From positions 13,031,288-13,095,287 of the forward strand of contig NC_052357.1 of assembly GCF_009727055.1 (NCBI RefSeq): 64,000 nucleotides of DNA, given 5' to 3'. Numbering within the stretch: the first letter of the stretch is position 1; each line of letters starts with the position of its first letter. The position numbers and the translations under genes were made by a program. A model generated the notes under the pieces. The model was not told the DNA's origin. It saw only the letters and a program-made list of their open reading frames with translations, and ran no database searches. Source of the stretch: Benincasa hispida (taxonomy: Eukaryota; Streptophyta; Magnoliopsida; Cucurbitales; Cucurbitaceae). This document shows positions 22,272 to 34,636 of the stretch, in pieces.

Positions 22272-25200
22272 ATGGTTCGCCCCGATGGCCTCAGGCTCAT
22301 CCGTTTGTTGGCTCGTCGTTCTCTCACACCCCACCTCCGTCGCGAATCATCGAGCTCCGTATGCCGATTTTATGTGATTTTGTTTCGTAATCATGCTATT
22401 GATCTCATAAATTTCTGGGATTTATTTGGGGATTGGTTCTTTCTAGGTAACCGACGCGATTTTTCGAGGGACTTGTAGGCAATTCAAATCTGGGGTTTGT
22501 AATACATCTGTTGTTTTTGGAAATTGCGCTTCGAGGAACGGTGTGTATTTGTACTTTCTTTTTCCCATGGTTTAATTTCTGGTCTTTATTCGTTCATGTT
22601 GGGTTGAGTTAATGAAAAAATATATCGCAATATCTGGGTTTTAGTTGAATATTTGTTAGTGAGATAAATGTATGTTCTCTCTGGAATTGTATTAAAATAT
22701 TGCTCGAGTTGCTGTACCGATTTGGTCGATTGAGTTTACTTTATCCGTGTTTTGTGGTGCAGTTAATAAAAAGAACTGGTTTCAGTTAGGAGTTCTTGGT
22801 GCCAACTGTGGAGAAGCAAGATTAATTCATGGCACTGGTATGAGATTGTGCACCATTCAGAATATATTTATTTACTTCCTATCCTATTCCCTTCAAGTGC
22901 TTTCCTCTGTTGCATCCATAGCTGAGGGGTGTTGTTGTTGCCTATCCTTCAAGTTTTGAGTGGTTTATGCAGATATTATTATTATTTTACTCTTCATAGG
23001 TGTCATGAATACTTCTAAGTTTATATTGTTTTTGTATTTTTTGAACCAGCACATATGTCTGCTAAAAATTATTATGATACACTTGGTGTGAACAAGAACG
23101 CAACTGCATCAGAAATAAAGAAAGCATACTACGGGGTGAGTTTCTGCAGTAAGTGTCTTTCTAGAGGAAGTTAGAAGCTTAGTATTTGGCTTGATCACAT
23201 GACACTCTGTAAGCGGTATTTTGATTAGAAATTTGAGGGACGGATTATTTCGAGTGACCCTGCTGTTAAGACTGAGTGCTTTATTTATAGTGGAGAATTG
23301 AACATTCTTTTTTGGCAGCTAGCAAAAAAGCTTCATCCAGATACGAATAAGGAAGACCCTGATGCGGAAAAAAAGTTTCAAGAAGTCAGTAAGGCCTATG
23401 AGGTAATCCCCATATATCTCTGCCTCTCCGGTTTTTGCAGAAATGTAAACATAAATACAATTTTAGTTTTCCTAAATCTTTATGATTCTGGTGTCAGGTT
23501 CTAAAAGATGAGGATAAACGGCAACAATATGATGAGGTATTATTTCAAATTCCACATAAATGTTTAGGTGGTGGGATCTAAAAGTTATTAGTTTAGCATG
23601 CAATGAAAGATGCACCTCCTCATTAAGCCTTGTGGAGATAGAAGTCTTAATAAGAAAGCTTTCAAGATGTAAGATGCACCTATTTATGTCCATCACAATG
23701 TCATAGGTTGGGCATGAAGCATTTACACAACAAGACCATCATGGTGGCTTCCCTGGTGGTGAAGGTTTTGACCCGTTTAGTGGAATATTTCGGGGATTTG
23801 ATGTAAGTCAACCTTCTATGGAGTTTTTTGCAGAATTTTATTATCCTTGAAAGCTCACATAGGTTTTTCTTCATGTGTCCCCTGCATGTGGTGATCAGTT
23901 CTCTAATATGTTCCGCCAGAACTTCGGTGGAGAAGATATCAAGGTGCTAACTCTATCTGGTATATGCATTGAGTATCGTTCTTAGGCAGCACACATATTA
24001 TTGTTGGTTTTTGTTTTTTGTAGGTTGCTTTGGAGATATCCTTTATGGAAGCTGTCCAGGGCTGCTCAAAAACTATAGCATTTAATGCAGCTGTGCCATG
24101 TGATACTTGTGGTAGGCCAAATCTATTCAATTCTTGAATTGATTTGAGAGTTTTTTGATAAAACATATGTGACTTGACTTGAGTTTGCAGGTGGAAGTGG
24201 GGTTCCACCTGGAACCAGACCTGAAACCTGTAGACGCTGTAAGGGCTCAGGCATGGTTAGTTTTATCTGTTACACTACTTCCACAATTCATTTTCCCTAT
24301 GAAGGTGGTTCTGTGACATCTAAGCCATTTCGTTTTTATGCGCAAACACTAGACATTCATGCAAACTGGCCCATTTAGAATGCAATCTACATGTTCACAA
24401 TGTGGTGGAAGTGGGAAAATTGTGTCGGTATGTCCCAACCTTTTGTTTAGCCTTTTTATTCCCCCCCAACACACCCATGCACACACACCCAGATTAAGAA
24501 AGTTAATCCATTCATCTTGGAAATTTTGGTCTCTAAAGAAAAGTTCCTTTCAGAACTTCTGCAAATCTTGTAATGGAGAACGAGTTGTGAGAAGATTGAA
24601 ATCTGTTAATGTGGACATAATGGCAGGTAAGTCTTTCTGTCATACAATGGTTAAATTTTTAGATGTTTCCTTGAAAGGGAAAACTATTTTTCCTTTTCCG
24701 CACTTGTGGACAATGTTGGATTGGTTTTCTCGATGGCTTATACAGGGGTAGATGATAATGAAACAATGAAGGTGTTTAGGAGTGGAGGTGCAGATCCTGA
24801 TGGAAATCAACCTGGTGATCTATATGTTACTATTAAGGTGTCTTTGCTTTTTCATTGAATTGTCATTACCTCTTTCAGTTCTACATTGTTTGGTCTTTTC
24901 TCCTGGGCTGATGTGATGTCCTTTCTGTTTATTGGGAAAAAAAAAGGTTCGTGAAGACCCAGTTTTCAAAAGAGAAGGTTCTGACATTCATGTGGATGCT
25001 GTTTTAAGCATCACTCAGGTAGTAATCTCTGTTTAATTAGTTTCTGAACATAAAGAAGTGACAAAAAATTTTAAGTTGTTAACGTCTATGGTTATATCCT
25101 TCATTTTTATCAACAATCTACAGGAACTTGTTAGCTACAGTACTGATTGACTTGATTTTTCTTCCATCTATGAGACTATGACCCTAAACTACTTTTTAAC

Positions 25201-26981
25201 TGTCTAAAATAAGATCGTGGAATCAATAAAAAGTACCATTGCCTTTGAAATTTGCTACAGAGACCAGCTTAGGATTTTGCATGATGAAATCATTTGGTGT
25301 TTTAGGATAGCGATCATCTTTCAAAAGAGAAGTGACTTACATCATATAGAAACTGTCTTTAATTTCTCTGGATGAAAGCTTGGTTTTTTATTTTAAAAAA
25401 TCTTGAAACGATAAGCCAAAAGTTGAAGGATGATATTGCTGTGTAATATAGCAGGATGCATTTGAGGATAAAACTTGTCGATATCATTTCATAATATTAT
25501 GACATAGTTGTTAATTATATATGGTTCAAGATTTATCTTGCTTGTATCAGATTTTAAATTCACTTGTACTTGATTTGTTTTCACGGTGCAGGCTATATTG
25601 GGAGGCACTATCCAGGTTCCGACTCTAACGGGAGATGTTGTCCTAAAGGTTTGGGCAATATGCTAATATTGATAACCATGCATTATCATTATTTTGGATT
25701 TAATGCCAGATTGACTATATTGACTTCTAATTATTAGGTCCGTCCTGGTACTCAACCTGGTCAAAAGGTTGTTCTGAAGAAGAAAGGTAATATCACCAAT
25801 TTGTGCTCACCAATATCATTTCTTTAGGCTTCTTGATGGCATTGGAAAGAACTTGTGCCGTTTTCTCTTGTTTTTGTTTTTTAAAATTAAATGATTAGAA
25901 ACAGAGAGATCATATTGAAGAAAAAACCGAAGGAAGGACATATAAGAAAGGATTCATAAGAAAACCCCGGGGGGTACTACAAAAAGAAGGCCTATGGGCA
26001 CTCCAATCTGAGATTGTGCCTGGACATCATAAGAAAAATCAATTGAAGTGATCTGGTGTAAACTTTCAAGAGTCTCTCCTTCCAAAGATGCCAGAGGGAA
26101 GCAATTCAGTCAACCCATCTTTCGATGATCTGGGAGGGCTCTATAAAAGATCAAAATAATAAGTCCTTTTGGAACAGGATAGAACGGTGAAAGTATGTTG
26201 ACTGCTTTGACAAGTATCAAGTTGTGAAGGGGAGCATTTTCAGTCTGATGTGTGGCCATGATTGTTTTCAGTATTGAACAAATTTTTGAGTTACCCAAGT
26301 GGTCAAAGTGGGCATATTTGCTTTCAATAAGTGGGAGCCTAGATAAGATATCAAATGTTCTTGGATGGTATTTAAAGGGTGACTAGAAATATATTAAAAC
26401 ACCATAATTAAATGCTATTTTTTTTTTATCCTTTGTGTAAGTTTCTAACTACAACCACTCAACTTACTGATTTCAAACTATCAACTATTCAGCGTCATTC
26501 ATATGATTTGGATTAAACCCGTATCTTCTATCAGATAGTTGGCTGATGCCAATGGCGACGTTGACGATTCACTGAACGTAATTTACCGATAACTTACCTA
26601 TGCTCTTGATGTTGTCGTGCAGGGATAAAAACAAGGAACTCTTACTCGTTCGGCGACCAATATGTGCACTTCAATGTCAGCATACCAACGTGAGTTTTCC
26701 TGCCCTGCATCTTTATAATCTGTCTTTGAACTAGCATGCAAGCAGGAATTTTTCTCTCATCATTTTTTGATTGAATGAAATGGAACGAATGCGTGCAAAG
26801 AGCACTGCACACATCTGTTTGTTTGATTTCATCTTAGGCATATGATATTTTTACTAGAATGGTACACTGTGTTTTCATCCTCAGGACCCTTACCCCAAGG
26901 CAGCGTGAACTAATTGAGGAATTCGCCAAGGAAGAGCGAGGAGAAGATGATAAACGCAGCGCTGCTAGAGCATCTGGGTAA
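22272..26981 (+). CDS. GFA2: Mitochondrial DnaJ (Hsp40) co-chaperone, GFA2 type
   Basis: Eighteen exons with GT/AG borders, all frames joining: 22272-22358, 22447-22540, 22763-22837, 23050-23135, 23319-23402, 23498-23536, 23707-23802, 23899-23943, 24024-24111, 24191-24255, 24353-24427, 24554-24626, 24746-24837, 24947-25018, 25592-25648, 25738-25786, 26623-26689, 26885-26981. The protein has 446 residues. An Arg-rich N-terminus (residues 1-85) suits a mitochondrial presequence. The J domain is at about 91-155 with HPD at 120-122, which stimulates Hsp70 ATPase. A Gly/Phe region follows, then four zinc-binding CxxC pairs (228/231, 245/248, 267/270, 281/284) and the substrate-binding C-terminal domains. 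This is a type I DnaJ. In Arabidopsis GFA2 acts in mitochondria and is needed for synergid cell death and polar nuclei fusion. The first four residues vary most, so the start is likely but not proven. Confidence 0.93.
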
Positions 26982-27640
26982 GAAGATACAACATTATTAG
27001 AGCTAATTCTTTAAACCCTCGAAAATCACATTTTGTTGTAGCAAATTCTCCAGTTTTAGAAAGGGAAGGAAAATAGTAATGGTTCTACCAATACGAAAGT
27101 TTTGTAGGAGTATTCTTGGTTGTATTTAGGCAAGAGACGAATGCCATACGATAGAGATACTTTAGTTTCCGTTGTATGGACTTATGTTATTTGTCTGCTT
27201 TATTTATCATAATGGGCATGAATTCATTGTCCGCCACATATGATATTTTCTTCTTCTTGATTGATTTCTGTGTACTGCGTTCTTCAGTTGGGGTTGGAAT
27301 ATGAGTCATACGACTCAACTCCAGTCCATCCTCTTTCCCCAATTACAAGAGTGTGTGTGTGTATATTCAAAGCTTTATACGTTCACACAACCTGAGATTG
27401 TGTACCGAACTTAGGTTTATAACTGGGGTGTTTTAAAACCAATGCCATTTTACCCTTATCTATTTGAACCTTTTATATATAGAATTACTCTCTAAATCCA
27501 ACATTTGTTTGGAGTGAGAATCTAGAAAATCATCGCCCTAGTTTCCTACCTTTTTTTATGGGTTTGAATACTATATTATTCAAACTCATGGGTTACTTAT
27601 TTTTTTGGGTAACTGTAATTGGTAACATTTTTAGGTATAA
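26982..27640. other. GFA2 3' untranslated region and intergenic DNA
   Basis: The first few hundred bases probably form the 3' untranslated region. A short (GT)n run is at about 27351-27361. No other gene or element boundary is visible. Confidence 0.5.
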
Positions 27641-27686
27641 TAACCTAGTGGATAACATCATTTTTAAAAAATGCAAATATAACAAA

Positions 27687-27736
27687 GTCTATCCGCGATA
27701 GACTCTTACCCATGATATGGTCTATCATTGATAGAC
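27687..27736. repeat. Paired GTCTATC palindromes
   Basis: GTCTATCCGCGATAGAC (27687-27703) and GTCTATCATTGATAGAC (27720-27736) are two near-perfect palindromes in direct succession. They lie in an AT-rich repeat-like stretch (27640-27840). Confidence 0.6.
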
Positions 27737-27990
27737 TATCTAAATTTTGCCGTATTTGCAATTTTTTTACATTATCTTATATCTGTTAATACTTTAGGTT
27801 TGATTATTATATTTGCAATTATCTATTTTTTCCCTTTCTTTTTTCTAATTTAATCTATGAAGTTTGCCGACCAACTTTCGGACACCACCTCTAGTCACCA
27901 CCATCGTTCAACTCTGATGTCACCTTCGGTGATCTCGGCCGCTCAACCTCTGGCTACCACTAATGGTGAACATTTTTCCAAAAAGACACT

Positions 27991-28526
27991 TAGTATATAT
28001 GTTGACGGGGTTGGGCGGGGTCGGGGATATTATTCTTCATCCCTATCCTCGCTTCCTATTTCATTCTCCATGGGGATCGGGGGATTCCTTGCAAGGAATT
28101 TTTTTCATTAGTTTTTTTTCTTTGGAGAAATTAATTAATTTAAATCACTAATATGGGTAAATTTTAAATAAATAATTAATTCTATCACTAAATTGTTTAT
28201 TATAGTTAATTTTATACGAATAATCGAATTTTGGCTTAAAAAACTACTTTTTAGTAGAAAGAAATAACTACAAATAAAATTATCATATAAATAATCTAAA
28301 TTTATACATTTCATTTAAACGTATTCATTATCTTAACCAATAAACAATGACTTTTAAATGTAATATTTATATAATAACAACAAGATAACATTAAATAATT
28401 ATGTTACATAAATAGAGGCTAATCGGGGGAATAGCTCACGGGGATTTTTTTTCCCACTCCCTCCCTCAATTCGGGAATCTCCACCATGTTTGGGACGAGG
28501 TCCCGTGACAAAATTTGACATCTCTA
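27991..28526. mobile_element. Second copy of the TAGAGATGTCC hAT-type family (approximate)
   Basis: Shares with 2906-3577 the GC-rich left block (GGGGTTGGGCGGGGTCGGGG), the core phrase TCACTAAATTGTTTATTAT, the tract AACAATGA...AAATGTAATATTTATATAATAA and the right end TTTGACATCTCTA. Left terminus is degenerate and no convincing 8-bp duplication is visible. No coding capacity. Confidence 0.65.
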
Positions 28527-28767
28527 ACCCTAGTTTAATTACAAGGTGTATCTTTTAAGGAAATGTACTTTCTATTTCTTTTAATTATTTTTTCGTTTGG
28601 AGTTTCTTTTAATTATTATTATTATCAAGTTGTCCTTTTTCTAATTCCCCCTCTTCTCTTGTTCAAAATTAATGTTTCCTTTATTTTAGGAAATTTCCTT
28701 TATTTTCTATTTTTCCTAGTCGAAAATCAATCACCTACATATTGAGATCTCAAGTATATGTCGAATA

Positions 28768-29193
28768 TGAAGAAATTGGTAAAGGTCTTGAGTGGAAGCG
28801 AGGATTGGTCCCAAATCCCAATTTTTATGGAGCAATAAATTTTACAAAATCAAACAGAAAAATAATTATGCATTTAATTAAAATTATAGCATGTTAATAA
28901 GAATTGAGATAAAAGATGAAGAACTCACCTTTGAAGAGCAATTTTCTTCACGTAATTCCTTCCCCAATAAGGTTTTCTTTGTATTATCTAGGATGAGAAT
29001 CCAAAGAGTTATGTGGGCTCTTGGTATTTTTGGGAGAGAGAGTGAAAATGAGAAGAAGAGAAAGAGAGGGTGAGATCAAATTAATTTTTTTCACACAAAA
29101 CTTGTGTGTTCTTCTTTATAAAACTCGAGAGAAGAATAATATATACAACTCCCTCCCATGTTATTTTTAAAAAATTACTATACAAAATATTTT

Positions 29194-29234
<41 letters not shown>

Positions 29235-30444
29235 GATAACTACCTTATTATATAATATATATTAAACTATGTGTTATATCAAATATAACACATAACCTAT
29301 AGTTTATTATTGTATCAAATACATTATAGTAATTATATCACATATAGTTGATTCACTCAATCAATTTGAACAATTCAAATTAATCCAAAATTGGTTCTCA
29401 TTTAATCCTTGACGACAAAGGGGACCTCATGGGTCTATAGCTTAAAGTTCCAATGGTACTTGAATAATTAATTAAACTCTTTTAATTAAATTATTCAACA
29501 TCCATTAATTGTTGGGGATTTCATTAAAGACCGACAGCTGCACTCTTCGCACTGCAAATATATTTTCGTGTCCATTGGATATAACAAGTGAACAGCGCGA
29601 TAAACCTTCATAATTTATTCGTACAGCTAGGCCAAAATTACGGTTTTGCCTCTATAGTTACGTCTAACTCTTTAAGTATCACTGATTCCTCTAATGAACA
29701 ATAAATCAAAGTCCAACTATGACCAAACCTCTCTCGGGCTAGGAGAGGGTGTAGTGTAACATTGTTCAAGCCACGGAATGAGCCCTTAGGGGAACAATTT
29801 ATCTACTTACTCCAACGTTGAAAAGTGAGTGAATTTCGTCCTGTGTAGTTGTGTTTCCAACTTCCCAATCAGACGAGTCCCCAAAATGGTAGGCTTATTG
29901 AGTAGGCGATCTGGCTGCTCTCACCCATACAAATCAAAATACCACCTTCAAAAGCAGGAGTTCACAACTCACTCAAAATCCAGGTCATGTCACCTATGGT
30001 CATCCTAGTGAAATGTAAGTCTCAATTATGAACGATGTTATATAATGAGACTAGTCATTTTGTGGTTCAGTCTTATACAAATTTCTTTGTATAGAATACC
30101 CCTATTCACATGTCACGAAGTGGATTATCAGGATCAAATCATCTATAACACTTTACAACGATTGTAACATCTACAAAGCGAACCATATTCATAGTATCAC
30201 CAAGATAAGGTATCTAGTCTTATTTGTATACTACAGACCATTTAGGTTATCACTTAAACATGATCTACTTGTATGTCTCTACATACATGTTTAAGCTACA
30301 AAAGATAACCATGGATGTTAGTATATTGGTTTGTGGGTTTAATGATACTAAATGTCAAATAAAACATCTCATATTTTATTAAATAAATAAAATGTTTGTA
30401 CAATACAATTAGACCTTACGAGATTTAGGGCATCAACCCCAACA
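28768..30444 (-). repeat. LTR-like element, probable solo LTR, minus strand
   Basis: On the minus strand it starts TGTTGGGGTTGATGCCC at 30444 and follows the same block order as the solo LTR at 36050-37358. It ends near 28768 (CTTCA on the minus strand). Flanking pentamers GAATA (28763-28767) and AAATA (30445-30449) match at four of five positions. It is longer than its relative because of AT-rich expansions, including a (TA)n tract at about 29199-29228. No polyprotein domains are present. Family membership is firm; the exact left end is less so. Confidence 0.65.
29199..29228. repeat. (TA)n microsatellite
   Basis: An uninterrupted run of about 15 TA units inside the minus-strand LTR. Confidence 0.9.
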
Positions 30445-31540
30445 AAATATATAAGGAATATAGTGGAAAATGTAAATATACATTGGACATACCATTGTTT
30501 ATATTTAGGCGTGTTTACAAATATAATGAAAAATGTAAATATATATCGAATATATTGTTTAGATTTTTTGGAGATATTTTTCTTACTTATAATAGATTAT
30601 GAAAAGAAAACTTTTTTGGAAAGTTCATCACCACAAGAAACTTCCTTCACATGCTGAGAGTTAAAACATCAAATTTGGTTATATTTTTGTGTAAAATAAT
30701 CACTCATTATATTGCAATTGCATGTTTAGGTATATTTATTTAGGTTATATGTATATAAAGTTCTATCTTGATTTAACCTTTTCATATTTTTCGTTCGTTG
30801 GTCAAATTAGCTAGCTTGAAGATTTAGATTTTTTTTTTTTAAAATGTAAATGATTAAAATGTTGGAAACAACTTAATGATCGAATAAAAATTAGATCTCA
30901 AACTTTATGCATTTTTTATTTCTTGAATGTAATTTGATTATAAAAAAAAAATACATAGTTTTTCAATAATTGAATTTAAGACTAAAATACTTGTTTATTT
31001 CAATTGAAGTTTCCATGTCAAGGTTTAAAAATTAAAAAAAATCATAATAAAAAAATCCTTTTTTAAATTAGTTGAACTGATAAAAATCTATGAAGATTTA
31101 TCTCAATATCAAGTAAACCAAAATGTCAAATTATTATAACAATAAATTAAATAAAATTCTCATTTCAGTCACACCCCCTATTTCAAAATTGGGGGAAAAA
31201 TTTTTTTTTCTAAATTTTGTAGTGCATTTTAAACTTGACTATATTAAAATAACTAAGATGACAAGTTTGAAATAATCTAAAATCTAACTGACCACTAATT
31301 AAATAGAAGAAAATATTTCACAAACTTAAGATTTATAAATTGCACTTCATTCTCAGACTTCCTAGTTCCTAAGCCTATACTCCAAAAACGAGTTTCTTAA
31401 ATNTAGTATAGTATAGTATAGTTTAGTTTAGTTCATGGTTTAAATTGACTAAAAATTCATGTTTATTATAATCTAAGAATTCTATATATATATTCTTTTA
31501 GAATACATAGGAAACAAACATAACTAAGAAAAATTTCATT
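30445..31540. other. AT-rich intergenic DNA, no gene seen
   Basis: No credible coding frame. An ambiguous base (n) is present at 31403 at the edge of a short TAGTA/TAGTT tandem repeat (31404-31434). Confidence 0.55.
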
Positions 31541-32800
31541 GAGTGATTGAAAAAGAGTTCACCCATGTGGGATAGTTTTCTAACCAAATTGACGTTGTTC
31601 GAGATCTCCGGGCATGAGACACAAGCTTATGAATCACATGCGCTAAGCAAAAATAGAGGCCTTCAATAATTCTACAATGACGAACAACACAAAGAATTCA
31701 CAAAATATTGAATCTTATTAAAATATCGAGATATTGAATTAGTCTCCACTCTTATAAGATAAATATAAACTTCTAAAACCGTAGAAATACCTTTATAAAG
31801 GATAATAACCTCAACAAGCTCCACTAAACCAATGAAAGGCTGAAAATTTTCCATATCCATCAACGTCTAGCTATTGGAATCACGAACAATAGCTCCAAAG
31901 CTCATCTCCCCACTTCCAATAGCTACATTAGAATTTACCTTAAAAATCCTTGGAGGAGGGGTTATCCATTTAACCTCAATGACGGTATAAGGATCCATTG
32001 CATCTAGAACCACAGACAAGGATATGGATCATTAAATGAATCAACTATGGCAAACGTCAATCAACTAGATTTGAGGAATGAGAAGACCTGCTATCAAATA
32101 TCAACGAGTCATGCCGATGCCAGATTGAGGATGAGATAAGAAAGAAGATCCTAAGGCCCCGAAAATAGATAATTTTGATTTTCCTAAAAAAAAAAAAAAA
32201 GATAAGCATATTTAGAGTAGTGAATATTTAGAAAGGAGATGACTGGGGATCCAAGAAGACCAAATGTTTCAACTTTCCTTTAAAACCGTCGATACAATGG
32301 ATACTTCCTGTTGGGTAAAGCTTGACAACTTGCAAGAACCTCACGTGTCAGGGGAGTGTTGAGACGGACCTTCCAAAGGATTCTTTTTTTTTTTTTTTCC
32401 CTTGGTTGGAATTTCTAAAGACCACACCGTTTTTCATATTTTACTCATTAAAAGAGATGAGGAGGATGAATCAGTAAGAGTAGCTGTTTAAGCAACCTTG
32501 TAACCACTTTTAACTGAATAGAAGCCCTTCTTATCATAATGTCAAAAGAAGGCATGTGGACCAATGAATTATATAGAGTAATTTGCTCGATAACTTGGGC
32601 ATCATCTGGGATAAACAACTGATCACTAAACCCGAGTTCCATCTACCCCCTTTTACGGCAAGGTCTATACTCGCTATGCGATGTCGCAGCCCTACATGCA
32701 AAAAATGGAATTTGGGAAAGTAATTTGCCTTTAGAGTTCGAGTCAACAGAGATTTGTGCAATTTAATATATGCCATGTATGCTTGGCTAACAATGCCTAA
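31540..32800 (-). pseudogene. LINE (non-LTR) retrotransposon remnant with RNase H and zf-RVT-like parts
   Basis: On the minus strand, 32450-32776 reads SLLTRTLKANYFPKFHFL, then GRWNSGLV and IPDDAQVIEQI, the usual order at the C-terminus of plant LINE reverse transcriptase. Further downstream, 31660-31975 reads PPPRIFKVNSN then FGAIVRDSN, the start of the LINE RNase H domain. Stops and frame changes are frequent. In an active element these parts belong to ORF2. The reverse transcriptase core is missing. Confidence 0.6.
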
Positions 32801-33278
32801 TTGGACAGATGAATATCTCCAAAGCCCATTCCACCTCTTTCCTTATGAGTTGTCATACGCTGCTAACATAGTGAATAGTGACCTTTCCCAGAGTTTCTTA
32901 AAAAAAAGAAGCCATAATTTGATTGAGTTCTTTACAAGATTTAAGTGGTAGCTTGAAACGATTGAGTGTAAGCCAGAATAATCTTAGCCACCACCTATTA
33001 TTTACACCTACTCGCCTTAGAGAAAAGACGTTTCTTTTGTTGGAACACCTTGAATATGTCTAGCACTTTGAACGATCAAGTATGGGGTTATTGTTGAAAA
33101 TTGGTACTAATGATAAACCTCGTGATATCTTTCACTATTTTTTGCTTTTTTCCTTTTGGAATGTGAATTATTATCGCTTGATTGAAAGCTCGATTAAAAA
33201 AAAAAAAAAAAAAAATCTAACCAAAAAATCAGAAAAAATAACACTTAAAAGCTCAACGACTAATCCACGAAATGAATA
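32801..33278. other. Non-coding DNA between LINE debris and the copia element
   Basis: May include further degenerate LINE sequence on the minus strand, but I could not identify a domain. An A run of 20 bases begins at about 33197. Confidence 0.4.
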
Positions 33279-33283
33279 GTTTG

Positions 33284-33633
33284 TATTATAAATATCATGA
33301 AAATAGATGCCCAATGCTTAGTGTCCTAAAAGCCATGTATCATTTTTCATATTGTCCATGTGCCTTGTGATAATTCATGTTTTTGGTGTCCATGTAAGTT
33401 CACATCCCACTTGCCACTTTACCAATAAATAGTGACATTTGGTGGATCTCAATATAATGCACATTTGTGAGAAATCCACTTCAAAATTTCAATAATTTTC
33501 ATATCCAATTTTATAATTTTAGTTGTTTTATTTTAGATTATATTTTATTTATTTATCATTATTATAAAAATATATTATTATATTACATTTTCTCTATATT
33601 TGTGTTCTCGTCGTGCTCCTTAATTTCACAACA
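33284..33633 (+). repeat. 5' LTR of the copia element
   Basis: 350 bp, from TATTATAAATA to CACAACA. The presumed original ends TGTTAT...ATAACA have decayed by one base at the start. Confidence 0.82.
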
Positions 33634-34636
33634 CGTTATCAACACGAGTTCTGGTTGTTTTCAAATCAGTAAATGATGACAACTCCACATTATTTAAAAT
33701 CAGTTCAAAATTGTTGTTATGCAAAGAGAAAATTATTGATGTTGATGTGTTAGAGAAGACATTTTCTACATTTCATATCTCGAATATGCTCTTGGAATAG
33801 CAATATCGAGAGAAAGGTTTTAAACAATATTTTGAACTAATTTCATGTCTTCTCGTGGCCGAACAAAATAATCGAGTTATTAATGAAGAACCACTAATCT
33901 CGACCAACTGGAACAACACCATTCCCTAAAGTGAATGTTGTGAATATTAATAATCGTGGTCGAGGTTGTGGTTGAGGTCATGACCATGGTAGATGAAGAA
34001 ATAATTATTATTTTCGTGGTGATTGTTATAATTATTTAGATTTCAAAAGAACCACAAAAAATGATTATTACAAAAGAAAAGCTCAAAAAATAAAAGTTCA
34101 AAAAGAGTGTTGAAAATGAAGGCTTCCGATGCGTAATGACTGGACATTAGTCACGTACCTGTCGTACGTCAAAACACTTTGTTATCTCTATCAAGCCTCC
34201 CAGAAGGAAAAAGAGAAAATGTGGAAGCAAATTTTGCATACCAGGATAATGACAAATTTGACCCATTTCACATGACAAATTTGGATGTAGCAGACTTCTT
34301 TGAATCTTCTTAAGAAAAGATTGACACAGTTGGTGGAACATCAAGTGTTTCTTTTGACTTTGAGAATATCTAAACTTAATATTGTTGTTTTCTTTTATCT
34401 ATCTTCATTTTTTTTTTTTGTAACTTTTGTATATTTTAATTGTTGTTTTTCTTATTGTAATTGTTTTTTTAAATGAAGAAACATGGATCATTTTCATATT
34501 TTGAGTGTTTTAAAAATGAGTAAAGAAGATCTATATCTAGCAGACAGTGCAACTACACACACAATACTTACAAATAAAAAATAATTTTCAAATTTGATAG
34601 AAAGCAAAAGTAAATACAATATCAGGTTTTGTAAAC

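Noticed and set aside
27857..28111. An 84-codon frame with His/Ser-rich start
   Set aside because: Runs into the hAT-type repeat copy at 27991; no domain and no matching transcript signals.
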